From Methylovorus menthalis (GTDB lineage: Bacteria; Pseudomonadota; Gammaproteobacteria; Burkholderiales; Methylophilaceae), in the NCBI RefSeq assembly GCF_020523625.1, contig NZ_JAJAQH010000006.1, positions 62,001-126,000 on the forward strand: a stretch of 64,000 nt of DNA, in the 5' to 3' direction. The stretch's first letter is position 1. Each line of letters begins with the position of its first letter. Under the pieces are notes generated by a model. It was given only the letters and a program-made list of their open reading frames with translations. It made no database searches and was not told the DNA's origin. The position numbers were made by a program, and so were the translations under genes. Shown here piece after piece: positions 34,708-43,010 of this stretch.

Positions 34708-35988
34708 TTAAATAATGCCTTCCAGCAATTGCACCCTGACCAGCTGATTCGCTGGCAGGCTGCCCGTATCTTCATCCAGCACGATAAAGCAATTGGCACG
34801 CGACATGGAGCTCAGCATGCCTGAGCCTTGCGCGCCTGTTGTTTTGACTTTCCACGTACCGTCTTTATCTGCAAATAAAATACCGCGCTGGAACTCGGTG
34901 CGGCCTTTGGCTTTGCGTATTTCTTCCACGCAGATGGCTTGCAACATGGGCAATGGCGGCGGCGAGGCTTGCCCCATCAGCACCAGCATGGCTTCGCGCA
35001 CAAACTGGTAAAACGTGACCATGACGGCGACCGGATTGCCGGGCAACCCGAAGTAATGCGCATTGCCGATTTTGCCGTAGGCGAGCGGGCGACCGGGTTT
35101 CATGGCGATTTTCCAGAACAGCACGGAGCCCAGCTTTTGCAGCAATTGTTTCATGTAGTCGGCTTCGCCCACGGAGACGCCGCCACTGGTAATGACCACA
35201 TCTGCCTCAGCCGCGGCTTTGGTAAGCACTTGCTCCAGCACTTGCGGGTCATCCTTGATGGCGCCCAAGTCCATAATCTCGACGCCCATGCGCGTTAGCA
35301 TGCCGTGCAGGGTATAGCGATTGCTGTCGTAGATCTGTCCTGCCTGCAAGGCTTGTCCGACACTGGCCAGCTCATCGCCGGTGGAGAAGAAGGCGACTTT
35401 GAGTTGACGATAGACGCTTACCTCGCCAATTCCTAGCGAGGCCACCAGGCCCAAGTCTGCACTATGCATGAGATGCCCCTGCGCTAGCACGACTTCGCCT
35501 TCGCCCAGATCTTCGCCAGCGCGGCGGATATTGCTGCCGGGCTTTGGCTGCTCAGCGTGTCGCATGGTGTCAGCGTCCTGCTCAACGCGTTCTTGCATGA
35601 TTACGGCGTCAGCCCCGGCCGGGATTACGGCACCCGTCATGATGCGGACGCATTCCCCCGCTTGCAGAGTGCCTGCCCAAGGCTGGCCGGCATAGGCGGT
35701 TCCAACAATCTTGAGGCTGGTTTCGCCATTTGCCTGGCTATCGGCCGTGCGCACGGCATACCCATCCATGGCCGAATTGTCATGATTGGGGACATTCACG
35801 GGTGAGGTGATGCTGCTTGCCAGAATGCGGCCCAGGCTTTCCCGTACTGGCAGAGTTTCTGTTTCACTTACCGGGCTGAGGTAGCGCTTGATATAGTCGC
35901 GTGCTCTTTCAACGGACATGGAGTTGGGGTCGTAGTCGTCGGCACAGCTGGGGCTACGTGCAAGGTCTGCGAGTAGTTTTTCGGACAT
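34708..35988 (-). CDS. moeA: molybdopterin molybdenumtransferase MoeA
   Basis: 426 residues. It inserts molybdate into adenylylated molybdopterin to form Moco. Conserved segments: NVPNHDNSAMDGYAVR, IMTGAVIPAGADAVIMQE, the MPT-binding-domain run FFSTGDELASVGQ...GQIYDSNRYTL and TSGGVSVGEADYMKQLL, and LPGNPVAVMVTFYQFVREAM. Last gene of a moaA-mobA-mobB-moeA set on the minus strand, 23 nt after mobB. Moco enzymes such as formate dehydrogenase are the expected users in a methylotroph. Confidence 0.96.
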   Translation of the reverse strand: MSEKLLADLARSPSCADDYDPNSMSVERARDYIKRYLSPVSETETLPVRESLGRILASSITSPVNVPNHDNSAMDGYAVRTADSQANGETSLKIVGTAYAGQPWAGTLQAGECVRIMTGAVIPAGADAVIMQERVEQDADTMRHAEQPKPGSNIRRAGEDLGEGEVVLAQGHLMHSADLGLVASLGIGEVSVYRQLKVAFFSTGDELASVGQALQAGQIYDSNRYTLHGMLTRMGVEIMDLGAIKDDPQVLEQVLTKAAAEADVVITSGGVSVGEADYMKQLLQKLGSVLFWKIAMKPGRPLAYGKIGNAHYFGLPGNPVAVMVTFYQFVREAMLVLMGQASPPPLPMLQAICVEEIRKAKGRTEFQRGILFADKDGTWKVKTTGAQGSGMLSSMSRANCFIVLDEDTGSLPANQLVRVQLLEGII

Positions 35989-36011
35989 CGTGGATGGGCG
36001 CTAACGTGAGG

Positions 36012-36557
36012 TTAATGAGGGGTGGTCGATAACCACAGGCGGATGTAATCGGCAATATCACTTGGCTGGTTGAGGTCAAGCACGCGCAATGGATGTTCGA
36101 AAGGCACATCGCTGGCAATGGCAATAATGCTGTGATCCTGATCTGCAAGCAGCGGGTGGCCGAGGGATGGGCGATGAATTTCGATCTTGGGGATATTCGC
36201 CAGCTTGAAGCCTTCCACCAGGACCAGGTCGCACATGGTGGGGTCGATATGATCGACCAGCTCAAAGAGCTCGGGCTCAGGCTTGCCGCCTCGCTCCAGC
36301 TCGGTGATCAGCGCCCAGCGGCGGCTCGAGCCGACCAGTGTTTGTACGGCACCAGCTTCGCGCAAGCGATAGCTATCTTTGCCGGGGTGATCAATATCAA
36401 ACTGATGATGCGCATGCTTGATGACGGAAATACGCAAACCGCGTGCGATCAATACTGGAATCAGGGCGGTGAGCAGCGTGGTTTTGCCGCTGCCGCTCGC
36501 CTGTGCGCAAAAGCCCAGGAGTATGGGGCGCTGGTGATGGGCGGCGACATTCGGCAT
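36012..36557 (-). CDS. mobB: molybdopterin-guanine dinucleotide biosynthesis protein MobB
   Basis: 181 residues. A P-loop GTP-binding protein that assists MobA in making MGD. Walker A is ASGSGKTTL near residues 18-26; ISVIKHAHHQFDIDHPGKDSYRLREAGA is the MobB signature; DLVLVEGFKLANIPKIEIHRP follows. It overlaps nothing and begins 3 nt after the mobA stop, so it is cotranscribed. Confidence 0.95.
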   Translation of the reverse strand: MPNVAAHHQRPILLGFCAQASGSGKTTLLTALIPVLIARGLRISVIKHAHHQFDIDHPGKDSYRLREAGAVQTLVGSSRRWALITELERGGKPEPELFELVDHIDPTMCDLVLVEGFKLANIPKIEIHRPSLGHPLLADQDHSIIAIASDVPFEHPLRVLDLNQPSDIADYIRLWLSTTPH

Positions 36558-36560
36558 GGT

Positions 36561-37139
36561 TCAGGCAGCCTGTTCGAGGGAAGTTAGCTCGTCGCTGGTA
36601 TTGATGTTGCTGAAGGCCAGAGGGTGCTGGCTGAACTGCACTTCCACGACTTCATGCTGTTGTTGCCAGGTATCCACCTTGCGGCCGCCATCTTGCAGAT
36701 ATTGCGTGAGGCTGGGCAGCAAGGCGCGGCGACAGAGACTGATAACGGGGTGAGCCTGCATGCCGGTTTTGGCGATGGCAATATCGGCATCATGCGCCAT
36801 CAGGCTATCCATCAGCTTGGCCAGCAGATTGCGCGGAAGTAGCGGTGCATCGCAAGGCACAGTGAGAATGTAGGCTGATTCGGTGCTTGTCATGGCTTTG
36901 TGCAAGCCTGCCAAGGGGCCCGCATAGTCTGGAATATCATCCTGAATCACAGGAAACCCGAACGCAGCATAGCGTTCAATTTCGCGGTTAGCATTGATCA
37001 GAATCTCAGGCGTTTGCGAACGCAGACGCTCGATGACGTGCGCCACCATAGGCTTGCCGAGAAATTCGACCATGCCTTTGTCAACACCGCCCATGCGACG
37101 GCCTTTGCCCCCGGCCAGTACAACTGCGCTAATGGACAT
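36561..37139 (-). CDS. mobA: molybdenum cofactor guanylyltransferase MobA
   Basis: 192 residues. It transfers GMP from GTP to Mo-molybdopterin to give MGD. The nucleotide-binding start SISAVVLAGGKGRRMGGVDKGMVEFLGKPM is diagnostic; then IQDDIPDYAGPLAGLHKAM and LTVPCDAPLLPRNLL follow. First of a tight pair with mobB, 50 nt after moaA. The presence of MobA/B shows that the cell makes the bis-MGD form of cofactor, used by DMSO-reductase-family enzymes including formate dehydrogenase. Confidence 0.96.
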   Translation of the reverse strand: MSISAVVLAGGKGRRMGGVDKGMVEFLGKPMVAHVIERLRSQTPEILINANREIERYAAFGFPVIQDDIPDYAGPLAGLHKAMTSTESAYILTVPCDAPLLPRNLLAKLMDSLMAHDADIAIAKTGMQAHPVISLCRRALLPSLTQYLQDGGRKVDTWQQQHEVVEVQFSQHPLAFSNINTSDELTSLEQAA

Positions 37140-37189
37140 AATTAAGTTTCCCTGTTTAGTTGATCGTCAGATAAAAGCCGGTTGGCAGC

Positions 37190-38200
37190 TTAGCCGCCGG
37201 TGACCGACATGAAACGCACAACGGCGGGCTGTGCGCGTGCCAGATCAAAGTCATGGCCCTTGGGTTTGATTTGCATGCTATTCACAATCGCATCCACCAA
37301 CGGCTGGTCATCATAAGGATGGTTGCGCAGCAGGGGCATCAACTCGACCATGTGGTCTTGCCCCAGACAGAGGTAAAGCTCGCCCTTGCAGGTAATGCGT
37401 ACCCGGTTGCAGGACTCGCAGAAGTTGTGGCTATGAGGCGAAATAAATCCAACGCGAGTGGCGGTGCCCGGTATGCGCCAGTAGCGCGCCGGGCCACCGG
37501 AGTTTTCGGTACTGCTTACCAGGGGGTAATGCTGTTGCAGCAATTTCAGTGTGGCGGCATTGCTTACATAGGTATCGCTGCGCTGGTGATCCACCGCACC
37601 CAGTGGCATCTCTTCGATGTAGGAAATATCAATATGCTGATCAATGGCAAACCGCAGCAGATCCAGCGCTTCGTCATCATTAATGCCGCGCATCATGACG
37701 CTGTTGAGTTTGATATTGTCGAACCCGGCTTCCTTCGCTGCCTGAATGCCACGCAACACTTTGTTCAGGTCGCCGACACGGGTGATCTTGCGAAAACGAT
37801 CGGCGTTCAAGCTGTCCACACTGATGTTGATGCGTTTGACACCTGCCTGGCGCAATGCGGCAGCTTGTTGTTCCAGTTGTGAGCCATTGGTCGTCACGAC
37901 CAGCTCTTTCAAGCCTGGCAGATGGCCGATTTCTTCAAACAGCCATTGCGCGTTTTTTCGCACCAGTGGTTCGCCACCGGTAATACGCACCTTGCTGACG
38001 CCCATTTGCACAAACACCTTTACCAGGCGAGCACATTCTTCCAGGCTCAAGACTTCGTCTCTGGGCAGGAATGTCATGTCTTCTGCCATGCAATAGACGC
38101 AGCGGAAATCACAGCGATCCGTGATCGACAGGCGTATGTAGTCCACCTTGCGACCAAACTGATCTATCAATGCGTCCGGAATTTGCAGCTGTTTACCCAT
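37190..38200 (-). CDS. moaA: GTP 3',8-cyclase MoaA
   Basis: 336 residues. A radical SAM enzyme for the first step of molybdopterin synthesis. The N-terminal cluster motif CDFRCVYC and the C-terminal cluster CESCNRVRITCKGELYLC are intact, with TGGEPLVR and TTNGSQL between. The chain ends in VTGG, the conserved double glycine that enters the active site. It is divergent from the ModE-like gene; moaC, moaD and moaE are not in the window. Confidence 0.97.
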   Translation of the reverse strand: MGKQLQIPDALIDQFGRKVDYIRLSITDRCDFRCVYCMAEDMTFLPRDEVLSLEECARLVKVFVQMGVSKVRITGGEPLVRKNAQWLFEEIGHLPGLKELVVTTNGSQLEQQAAALRQAGVKRINISVDSLNADRFRKITRVGDLNKVLRGIQAAKEAGFDNIKLNSVMMRGINDDEALDLLRFAIDQHIDISYIEEMPLGAVDHQRSDTYVSNAATLKLLQQHYPLVSSTENSGGPARYWRIPGTATRVGFISPHSHNFCESCNRVRITCKGELYLCLGQDHMVELMPLLRNHPYDDQPLVDAIVNSMQIKPKGHDFDLARAQPAVVRFMSVTGG

Positions 38201-38316
38201 TAAAATGCCCAGTACCTTGCAGCGAGACCTTGAATTTTAAGACTTTACCCCCCGCGGCACAATGCCAAACGACGCAATGCGACAGTGGGAGTTATGATGT
38301 TGGACCACGAAATTGG

Positions 38317-38332
38317 CATTATGCTCATAATG
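38317..38332. promoter_or_regulatory. palindrome before the ModE-like gene
   Basis: CATTATG-CT-CATAATG, a perfect 16-bp palindrome 29 nt before the chosen start of the ModE-like gene and about 115 nt from moaA. It differs from the ModE-box type site at 38752-38775, so it may bind another regulator or contain a promoter element. Confidence 0.45.
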
Positions 38333-38361
38333 ACTAAACGCAAAAAATGGAGATCACGCCT

Positions 38362-38697
38362 ATGCCCACATTAAAAATCCGGATTTCCCACGGCAAAGTC
38401 ACCGCCATGGGCCCAGGCAAGGCGGATTTACTACGCGCTATTGAAGCCACCGGATCCATCTCTGGCGCGGCCAAGGCGATGAAAATGTCGTATCGGCGTG
38501 CCTGGCAGTTAGTGGATGCGATGAATGCTTGTTATCGATTGTCGCTGGTGGAAACCGCCATGGGAGGAACGAATGGCGGCGGGGCCAAAGTGACGGAGTT
38601 CGGCTTTCATATTCTCCGATGCTATGAAGAGCTGGTGCGCAAAAGCGAGCTGGCGGCGGCAGCCGAATTAAAGCAACTCATGGATTTTGCCGTTTAA
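38362..38697 (+). CDS. ModE-type winged-helix regulator lacking the molybdate-binding domain
   Basis: 111 residues. The start at 38362 (MPTLKIRISHGKV) has GGAGA 8 nt upstream; an ATG at 38347 has no ribosome site. The sequence LLRAIEATGSISGAAKAMKMSYRRAWQLVDAMNACYRLSLVET, then GGTNGGGAKVTEFGFHILRCYEEL, is the N-terminal DNA-binding domain of ModE. ModE of E. coli is about 262 residues, with two C-terminal Mop domains that bind molybdate; they are missing here and no remnant follows. It sits before the porin-modABC genes, so it probably still regulates them. How it senses molybdate is unclear. Confidence 0.9.
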   Translation: MPTLKIRISHGKVTAMGPGKADLLRAIEATGSISGAAKAMKMSYRRAWQLVDAMNACYRLSLVETAMGGTNGGGAKVTEFGFHILRCYEELVRKSELAAAAELKQLMDFAV

Positions 38698-38751
38698 GTA
38701 ACAACGTCTAACGAATAACATAATGAAAAGAAGTGCTGTTCGAATACATAT

Positions 38752-38775
38752 CGCTATTCCCGTTTGGAAATAGCG
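38752..38775. promoter_or_regulatory. ModE-box-like operator
   Basis: CGCTATTC - 8 nt - AAATAGCG, a 24-bp inverted repeat (outer seven bases CGCTATT / AATAGCG pair perfectly). It has the 8-8-8 layout and CG-TAT half-sites of the E. coli ModE operator upstream of modA. It lies 52 nt before the porin start codon, where it would overlap the promoter of the porin-modABC unit, just after the ModE-like gene. Confidence 0.65.
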
Positions 38776-38827
38776 AGGGTATGATGCTGTAAAAATTTTC
38801 TTATAACTACATTCAGGGAGAGTCAAC

Positions 38828-40342
38828 ATGCAAACGTACAAACGACGCACGATTTCTTTAATGGTGGCAGGTCTATTCTCTACCCTTGCTCCCAACCTCA
38901 TGGCAGCAGAGCAGGACCCGGAAACCCGTATCCGTCAGCTCGAGCAAATGATGCAGCAGATGCAGCAGCAACGAGCAGAGCAGGATAAGCAAATAGAGCT
39001 GCTGACCAAAGAGCTGGTCGGCATTGAAAATCAGATCAGCCAATCCAAAATCGCCAAAACCGAAGAAAAAGGCAAGAGCGAGGGTAGCCCTGTGTATGCC
39101 GCCTTCAAGGATGGCTTGGTGTTTGATGATGGCAGTGGCAACTGGAAGTTGCAGATCAATGGGCGGGTTCAGGCAGATTACCGGGATTATGCCGACAGTG
39201 ACTGGCGGACGGATACGTTCAATATACGCCGCGCGCGGTTTGGCGGTACGTTTACCTTTTTGAAGGATTATGCGGTTCGTATCGAGGGGGAATATGCCAA
39301 TGCGACCGATGGCTCACGGGGTACCACAGCGCTTACCTATGGATATCTGGACATTAATTGGTGGAAGCAGGCCAGAATTCGTATTGGGCAGTTCAAACCA
39401 TTCTTTGGGCTCGAGCGTGCCTATGGCACCAACTTTACCGATTTCACCGAGCTTTCACTAGCGACTAACAATGGGGCATCGTTCAATTCCACGTATGACC
39501 GTGGCGTGATGGTGTTTGGCGACCCACTGCCATGGCTTAACTACAACGCCTATGTGATTAACGGCAGCGGCCAGAATAACGATGAACTTAATAATTCCGC
39601 CACAATTACAGGCGGTATTGCTGTCATTACGAAGGTGGACAATACCAAAGATATCGGCTTCCGCGTGAATGCCAATCTGGCAAAACTCATGAATATTGAA
39701 AATGCCGTTATTCATGTTGGTGGTTCCTACAGTGACGGCAGTGTCGCCTACTCATCTGCAAGTGCTACCGGTATATCGCAAGCGACAGAAGCGAATGGGG
39801 TATCTTTCTTTAATGTGGCTGGACTGCAAAATGCGGATGCTGACCGTCGGCGTCAGGGTTTTGAAACCGCTCTTGCCTATGGTCCTGTAAAGATTCAGTC
39901 CGAATATATTTCCACCAACTACAGGGGGGATCGCTCTGGTCAGCGCTATGACAATGACATTAACGCCTGGTATGTGAATGTTAACTGGATGCTGACGGGG
40001 GAGGCATATGCGGATAGTTATAAAAGTGGGGTGTTTGGACGCATAAAACCCAAGAACAACATGGCCATGGGTAAAAGTGGCTGGGGTGCCTGGGAGCTAG
40101 GTTTGCGGTACAGTAAATTTGATGCTTCCGACTTTGAAAGCATGCTGCCAGCTGCCAATGCGGGAACAGCGTATACCCCAAAGGCGGACGCCTGGACCGC
40201 CGGAGTGAAATGGATCATGACACCCAATGCCCGCATCATGCTTAACTACATCCGGACCGATTTCGACACGCCGATTACGGTGGCAGGCAAGACCGATGAT
40301 CAGGAAAAGGCGCTGATCATGCGTGCCCAATACGATTTCTAA
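38828..40342 (+). CDS. OprP/OprO-family outer membrane porin linked to molybdate uptake
   Basis: 504 residues. A signal peptide ends LMA-A; a Gln/Glu-rich coiled coil (about 30-72) follows, which in OprP-type porins supports trimerisation. The barrel begins LVFDDGSGNWKLQINGRVQADYRDY and includes ARIRIGQFKPFFGLERAYGTNFTDFTE, the conserved plug/loop region; it ends with terminal Phe in MRAQYDF. Family members pass phosphate or polyphosphate. Placement between a ModE-type box and modABC suggests it passes molybdate, which is inference. GGGAGAG precedes the ATG; modA starts 22 nt after the stop. Confidence 0.88.
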   Translation: MQTYKRRTISLMVAGLFSTLAPNLMAAEQDPETRIRQLEQMMQQMQQQRAEQDKQIELLTKELVGIENQISQSKIAKTEEKGKSEGSPVYAAFKDGLVFDDGSGNWKLQINGRVQADYRDYADSDWRTDTFNIRRARFGGTFTFLKDYAVRIEGEYANATDGSRGTTALTYGYLDINWWKQARIRIGQFKPFFGLERAYGTNFTDFTELSLATNNGASFNSTYDRGVMVFGDPLPWLNYNAYVINGSGQNNDELNNSATITGGIAVITKVDNTKDIGFRVNANLAKLMNIENAVIHVGGSYSDGSVAYSSASATGISQATEANGVSFFNVAGLQNADADRRRQGFETALAYGPVKIQSEYISTNYRGDRSGQRYDNDINAWYVNVNWMLTGEAYADSYKSGVFGRIKPKNNMAMGKSGWGAWELGLRYSKFDASDFESMLPAANAGTAYTPKADAWTAGVKWIMTPNARIMLNYIRTDFDTPITVAGKTDDQEKALIMRAQYDF

Positions 40343-40363
40343 TTTCTATCTCAGGAATATCTT

Positions 40364-41119
40364 ATGAACAAGATGGAGTTTGCATGGAGCCTATTAGCCA
40401 TGCTCATCACCTCCTCGGCATTTGCCGAGGACAAGGTGACGGTATTTGCCGCGGCCAGTCTGACCAATGCCCTGGCGGATATCAGTGCGGCCTATGAAAA
40501 GGAGAAGGGGGCCAAAGTGACACAGTCTTATGCGGCCTCCTCCGCCTTGGCCAAGCAGATTGAAAATGGGGCTCCGGCCGATATTTTTATTTCGGCGGAT
40601 ACCAAGTGGATGGATTATCTGCAGGACAAGAAACGCATTGATGTGGCCTCGCGCAGCAATCTGCTCGGCAATAAAGTGGTGTTGATCGCGCCCAAAGGGC
40701 GTGGATTCAAGGTTGACTTCAATTCGGGCTTTGACTTTGCCAAGGCGTTTGATGGGCGGCTATGCACCGGTGATGTTGAGGCGGTACCGATTGGCATTTA
40801 TGCCAAGCAGGCGCTGGGCAACCTTAACTGGTGGAACGGTGTGAAAACCCGGATTGTGGGAGCACAGGATGTGCGCGCGGCGCTGGCCTTTGTGGCACGT
40901 GGCGAGTGTGCTGCCGGGATTGTGTATGAGACCGATGCCAAGGTGAGTGACAAGGTCGAGATTGTTGGCGTGTTTCCGCAAGAGACGCATACGCCAGTGG
41001 TGTATCCTGTTGCCCGGGTGGCGGGAGCAAAAAATGCAGACACTGCTTTTCTGACGTATCTGAAAAGCGCACAGGCTGCTGATATCTTCCGCAAGTATGG
41101 ATTTACCCCATTATTTTAG
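40364..41119 (+). CDS. modA: molybdate ABC transporter substrate-binding protein ModA
   Basis: 251 residues. Signal peptide ending SSAFA-E; mature start DKVTVFAAASLTNALADISAAYEKEKGAKVTQSYAASSALAKQIENGAPADIFISAD is the standard ModA opening with the oxyanion-binding serines (AAS, SSA). The later CTGDVEAVPIGIYAKQAL and VARGECAAGIVYETDA segments complete the pocket. It is second in the porin-modABC operon with AGGA upstream. Confidence 0.96.
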   Translation: MNKMEFAWSLLAMLITSSAFAEDKVTVFAAASLTNALADISAAYEKEKGAKVTQSYAASSALAKQIENGAPADIFISADTKWMDYLQDKKRIDVASRSNLLGNKVVLIAPKGRGFKVDFNSGFDFAKAFDGRLCTGDVEAVPIGIYAKQALGNLNWWNGVKTRIVGAQDVRAALAFVARGECAAGIVYETDAKVSDKVEIVGVFPQETHTPVVYPVARVAGAKNADTAFLTYLKSAQAADIFRKYGFTPLF

Positions 41120-41131
41120 AGGCGAGTTTCG

Positions 41132-41845
41132 GTGTCGATATTGCAGTTAACTCCTGAGGAAATGGCGGCGTTATGGCTATCTGCCAAAGTCGCCTTTTTT
41201 TGTACCCTGCTGATTCTCATCCCCGGCGTATTGCTGGGATGGGTGCTGGCCCGCAAGCGCTTTTTCGGCAAGGCCTTGCTGGATAGTGTGGTGCATTTGC
41301 CGCTGGTATTGCCGCCGGTGGTGCCGGGCTTTCTGCTTTTGCTGCTGTTGGGCAATCAGGGATTTTTGGGTAAGTGGCTGCAAGATACATTTGGTATCAG
41401 CATCGCCTTTACCTGGATGGGCGCAGTGGTCGCTTCGGCGATTATGGCTTTGCCATTGATGGTACGTTCGGCCCGTTTGGCTGTCAGCCAGGTTGATCGT
41501 GGCCTGGAGTTGGCCGCCCAATCTCTGGGGGCGCATCCGCTACGCGTATTTTTCAGTATTACCTTGCCTTTGGCTTTGCCGGGCATTCTGACGGGCATGG
41601 TACTGGCGTTCAGCCGCAGCCTGGGGGAGTTTGGCGCCACCATTACCTTTGTTGGCAATATCGAAGGTGAAACACGGACATTGCCGCTGGCGATCTATAC
41701 CTATACGCAAATACCGGGTGGCGATGTGCCTGCGCTGCGACTCGTCGTGCTGAGTTTGTTATTGGCATTTGCCGCGCTTTACTTCAGCAATATCATGGAG
41801 CAGCGGGCCTTGCGCCGTATAGGGAGTGGCGATGATAGAGCTTGA
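41132..41845 (+). CDS. modB: molybdate ABC transporter permease ModB
   Basis: 237 residues from a GTG at 41132. About five or six transmembrane helices and the EAA loop (LELAAQSLGAHPLRVFFSITLPLALPGILTG), typical of ModB; ends near FSNIMEQRALRRI. It starts 12 nt after modA and its 3' end overlaps the modC start by 14 nt. Confidence 0.95.
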   Translation: MSILQLTPEEMAALWLSAKVAFFCTLLILIPGVLLGWVLARKRFFGKALLDSVVHLPLVLPPVVPGFLLLLLLGNQGFLGKWLQDTFGISIAFTWMGAVVASAIMALPLMVRSARLAVSQVDRGLELAAQSLGAHPLRVFFSITLPLALPGILTGMVLAFSRSLGEFGATITFVGNIEGETRTLPLAIYTYTQIPGGDVPALRLVVLSLLLAFAALYFSNIMEQRALRRIGSGDDRA

Positions 41846-42914
41846 TTTTGCGCTACGCCGCGGTGAGTTTGCCACGCGCGTCAACGTGACGCTTGATGAT
41901 CGTGTCACCGGCGTGTTTGGCCCTTCTGGTGCAGGTAAAACGACCTTGCTGGGGACATTGGCAGGCTTGGTAAAGCCTGATGCCGGACGGTTGGTGGTGG
42001 ATGGCGAATACCTGCTCGATACCGAACGCGGCATAGACCAGCCCTTGCACAAGCGCAGGATCGGCATGGTGTTTCAGGATAGCCGTCTGTTCCCGCATCT
42101 CACTGTCAGCCGCAATCTCGAATATGGTTACCATCGGCTGACACGGGAACAGCGTCGCTTCAGCCTAACACAGATCGTTGAGTTGCTTGAGCTTGGCCCT
42201 TTGCTGCGTCAAAAGCCGTATCAGCTTTCAGGTGGTCAGCGGCAGCGGGTGGCACTTGGGCGAGCGTTATTGAGCTCACCGCGCCTCTTGTTACTGGATG
42301 AGCCTATGGCCTCACTGGATGTCAGGCTCAAGATGCAGATTTTGCCGTTCATGCAGCGCGTACGGGACGAGATTGATATTCCCATGCTTTATGTCAGCCA
42401 TGCGATTGATGAGGTTCTGCAGCTCACCTCTCGCATGCTGGTGCTAGAGCATGGTCAAGTGATTGGTTATGGCGATTTTGTGGATGTCATGCGTGATACG
42501 CAGGTGCTCGCTCTGGCGCGCTCACTGGGCATGGAAAATGTCCTGCAGGTGGAATTGCTTTCCCATCATCATGCCGAAGGCTACTCGGTCGCCAAGCTCG
42601 GCGCACAGTCCCTGTTTATTCCACTTTCGGCGCGTGAGCTGGGCGAGCGCATTACCATTTCCACGGCGGCGTCCAATATCGCGCTGGCGCGCGAGCCAGT
42701 CGCTGGCATCAGCATACAGAATCAGCTGCCAGGTACGCTGGGCCAGATGCGGCAGGTGGATCATCGCATGCTGGTCGATGTGGTGCTGGATGCACATACG
42801 CTGGTGGCTGAAGTGAGTGAAAAATCCGTTCAGGATCTTGCACTTAGTCCGGGGATGAAGGTGCATGCCCTGATTAAAACGCAGGCTTTGCACCTTTACG
42901 GTCAAGCCCTCTGA
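41832..42914 (+). CDS. modC: molybdate ABC transporter ATP-binding protein ModC
   Basis: About 360 residues. The ATG at 41832 with GGGAG is preferred to the GTG two codons earlier. Walker A GPSGAGKTTLL, Q loop VFQDSRLFPHLTV, signature LSGGQRQRVALGRAL and Walker B LLLLDEPMASLD are present. The C-terminal third (about 290-360) is a Mop/TOBE domain (NQLPGTLGQMRQVDHRMLVDVVLDAHTLVAEVSEKSV) that binds molybdate and can down-regulate transport. Since the ModE-like protein lacks such a domain, this may be the only molybdate-sensing module in the locus. Confidence 0.96.
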   Translation: MIELDFALRRGEFATRVNVTLDDRVTGVFGPSGAGKTTLLGTLAGLVKPDAGRLVVDGEYLLDTERGIDQPLHKRRIGMVFQDSRLFPHLTVSRNLEYGYHRLTREQRRFSLTQIVELLELGPLLRQKPYQLSGGQRQRVALGRALLSSPRLLLLDEPMASLDVRLKMQILPFMQRVRDEIDIPMLYVSHAIDEVLQLTSRMLVLEHGQVIGYGDFVDVMRDTQVLALARSLGMENVLQVELLSHHHAEGYSVAKLGAQSLFIPLSARELGERITISTAASNIALAREPVAGISIQNQLPGTLGQMRQVDHRMLVDVVLDAHTLVAEVSEKSVQDLALSPGMKVHALIKTQALHLYGQAL

Positions 42915-43010
42915 GGCAGGTTGGGCGGCAGAAGCATCAGGAGCATTAAGCTAGCTGCAAAAGGCGTTGTCTCTTGGGGGCTGGAGGTTTCGGTTCAGCC
43001 CTCATGGATG

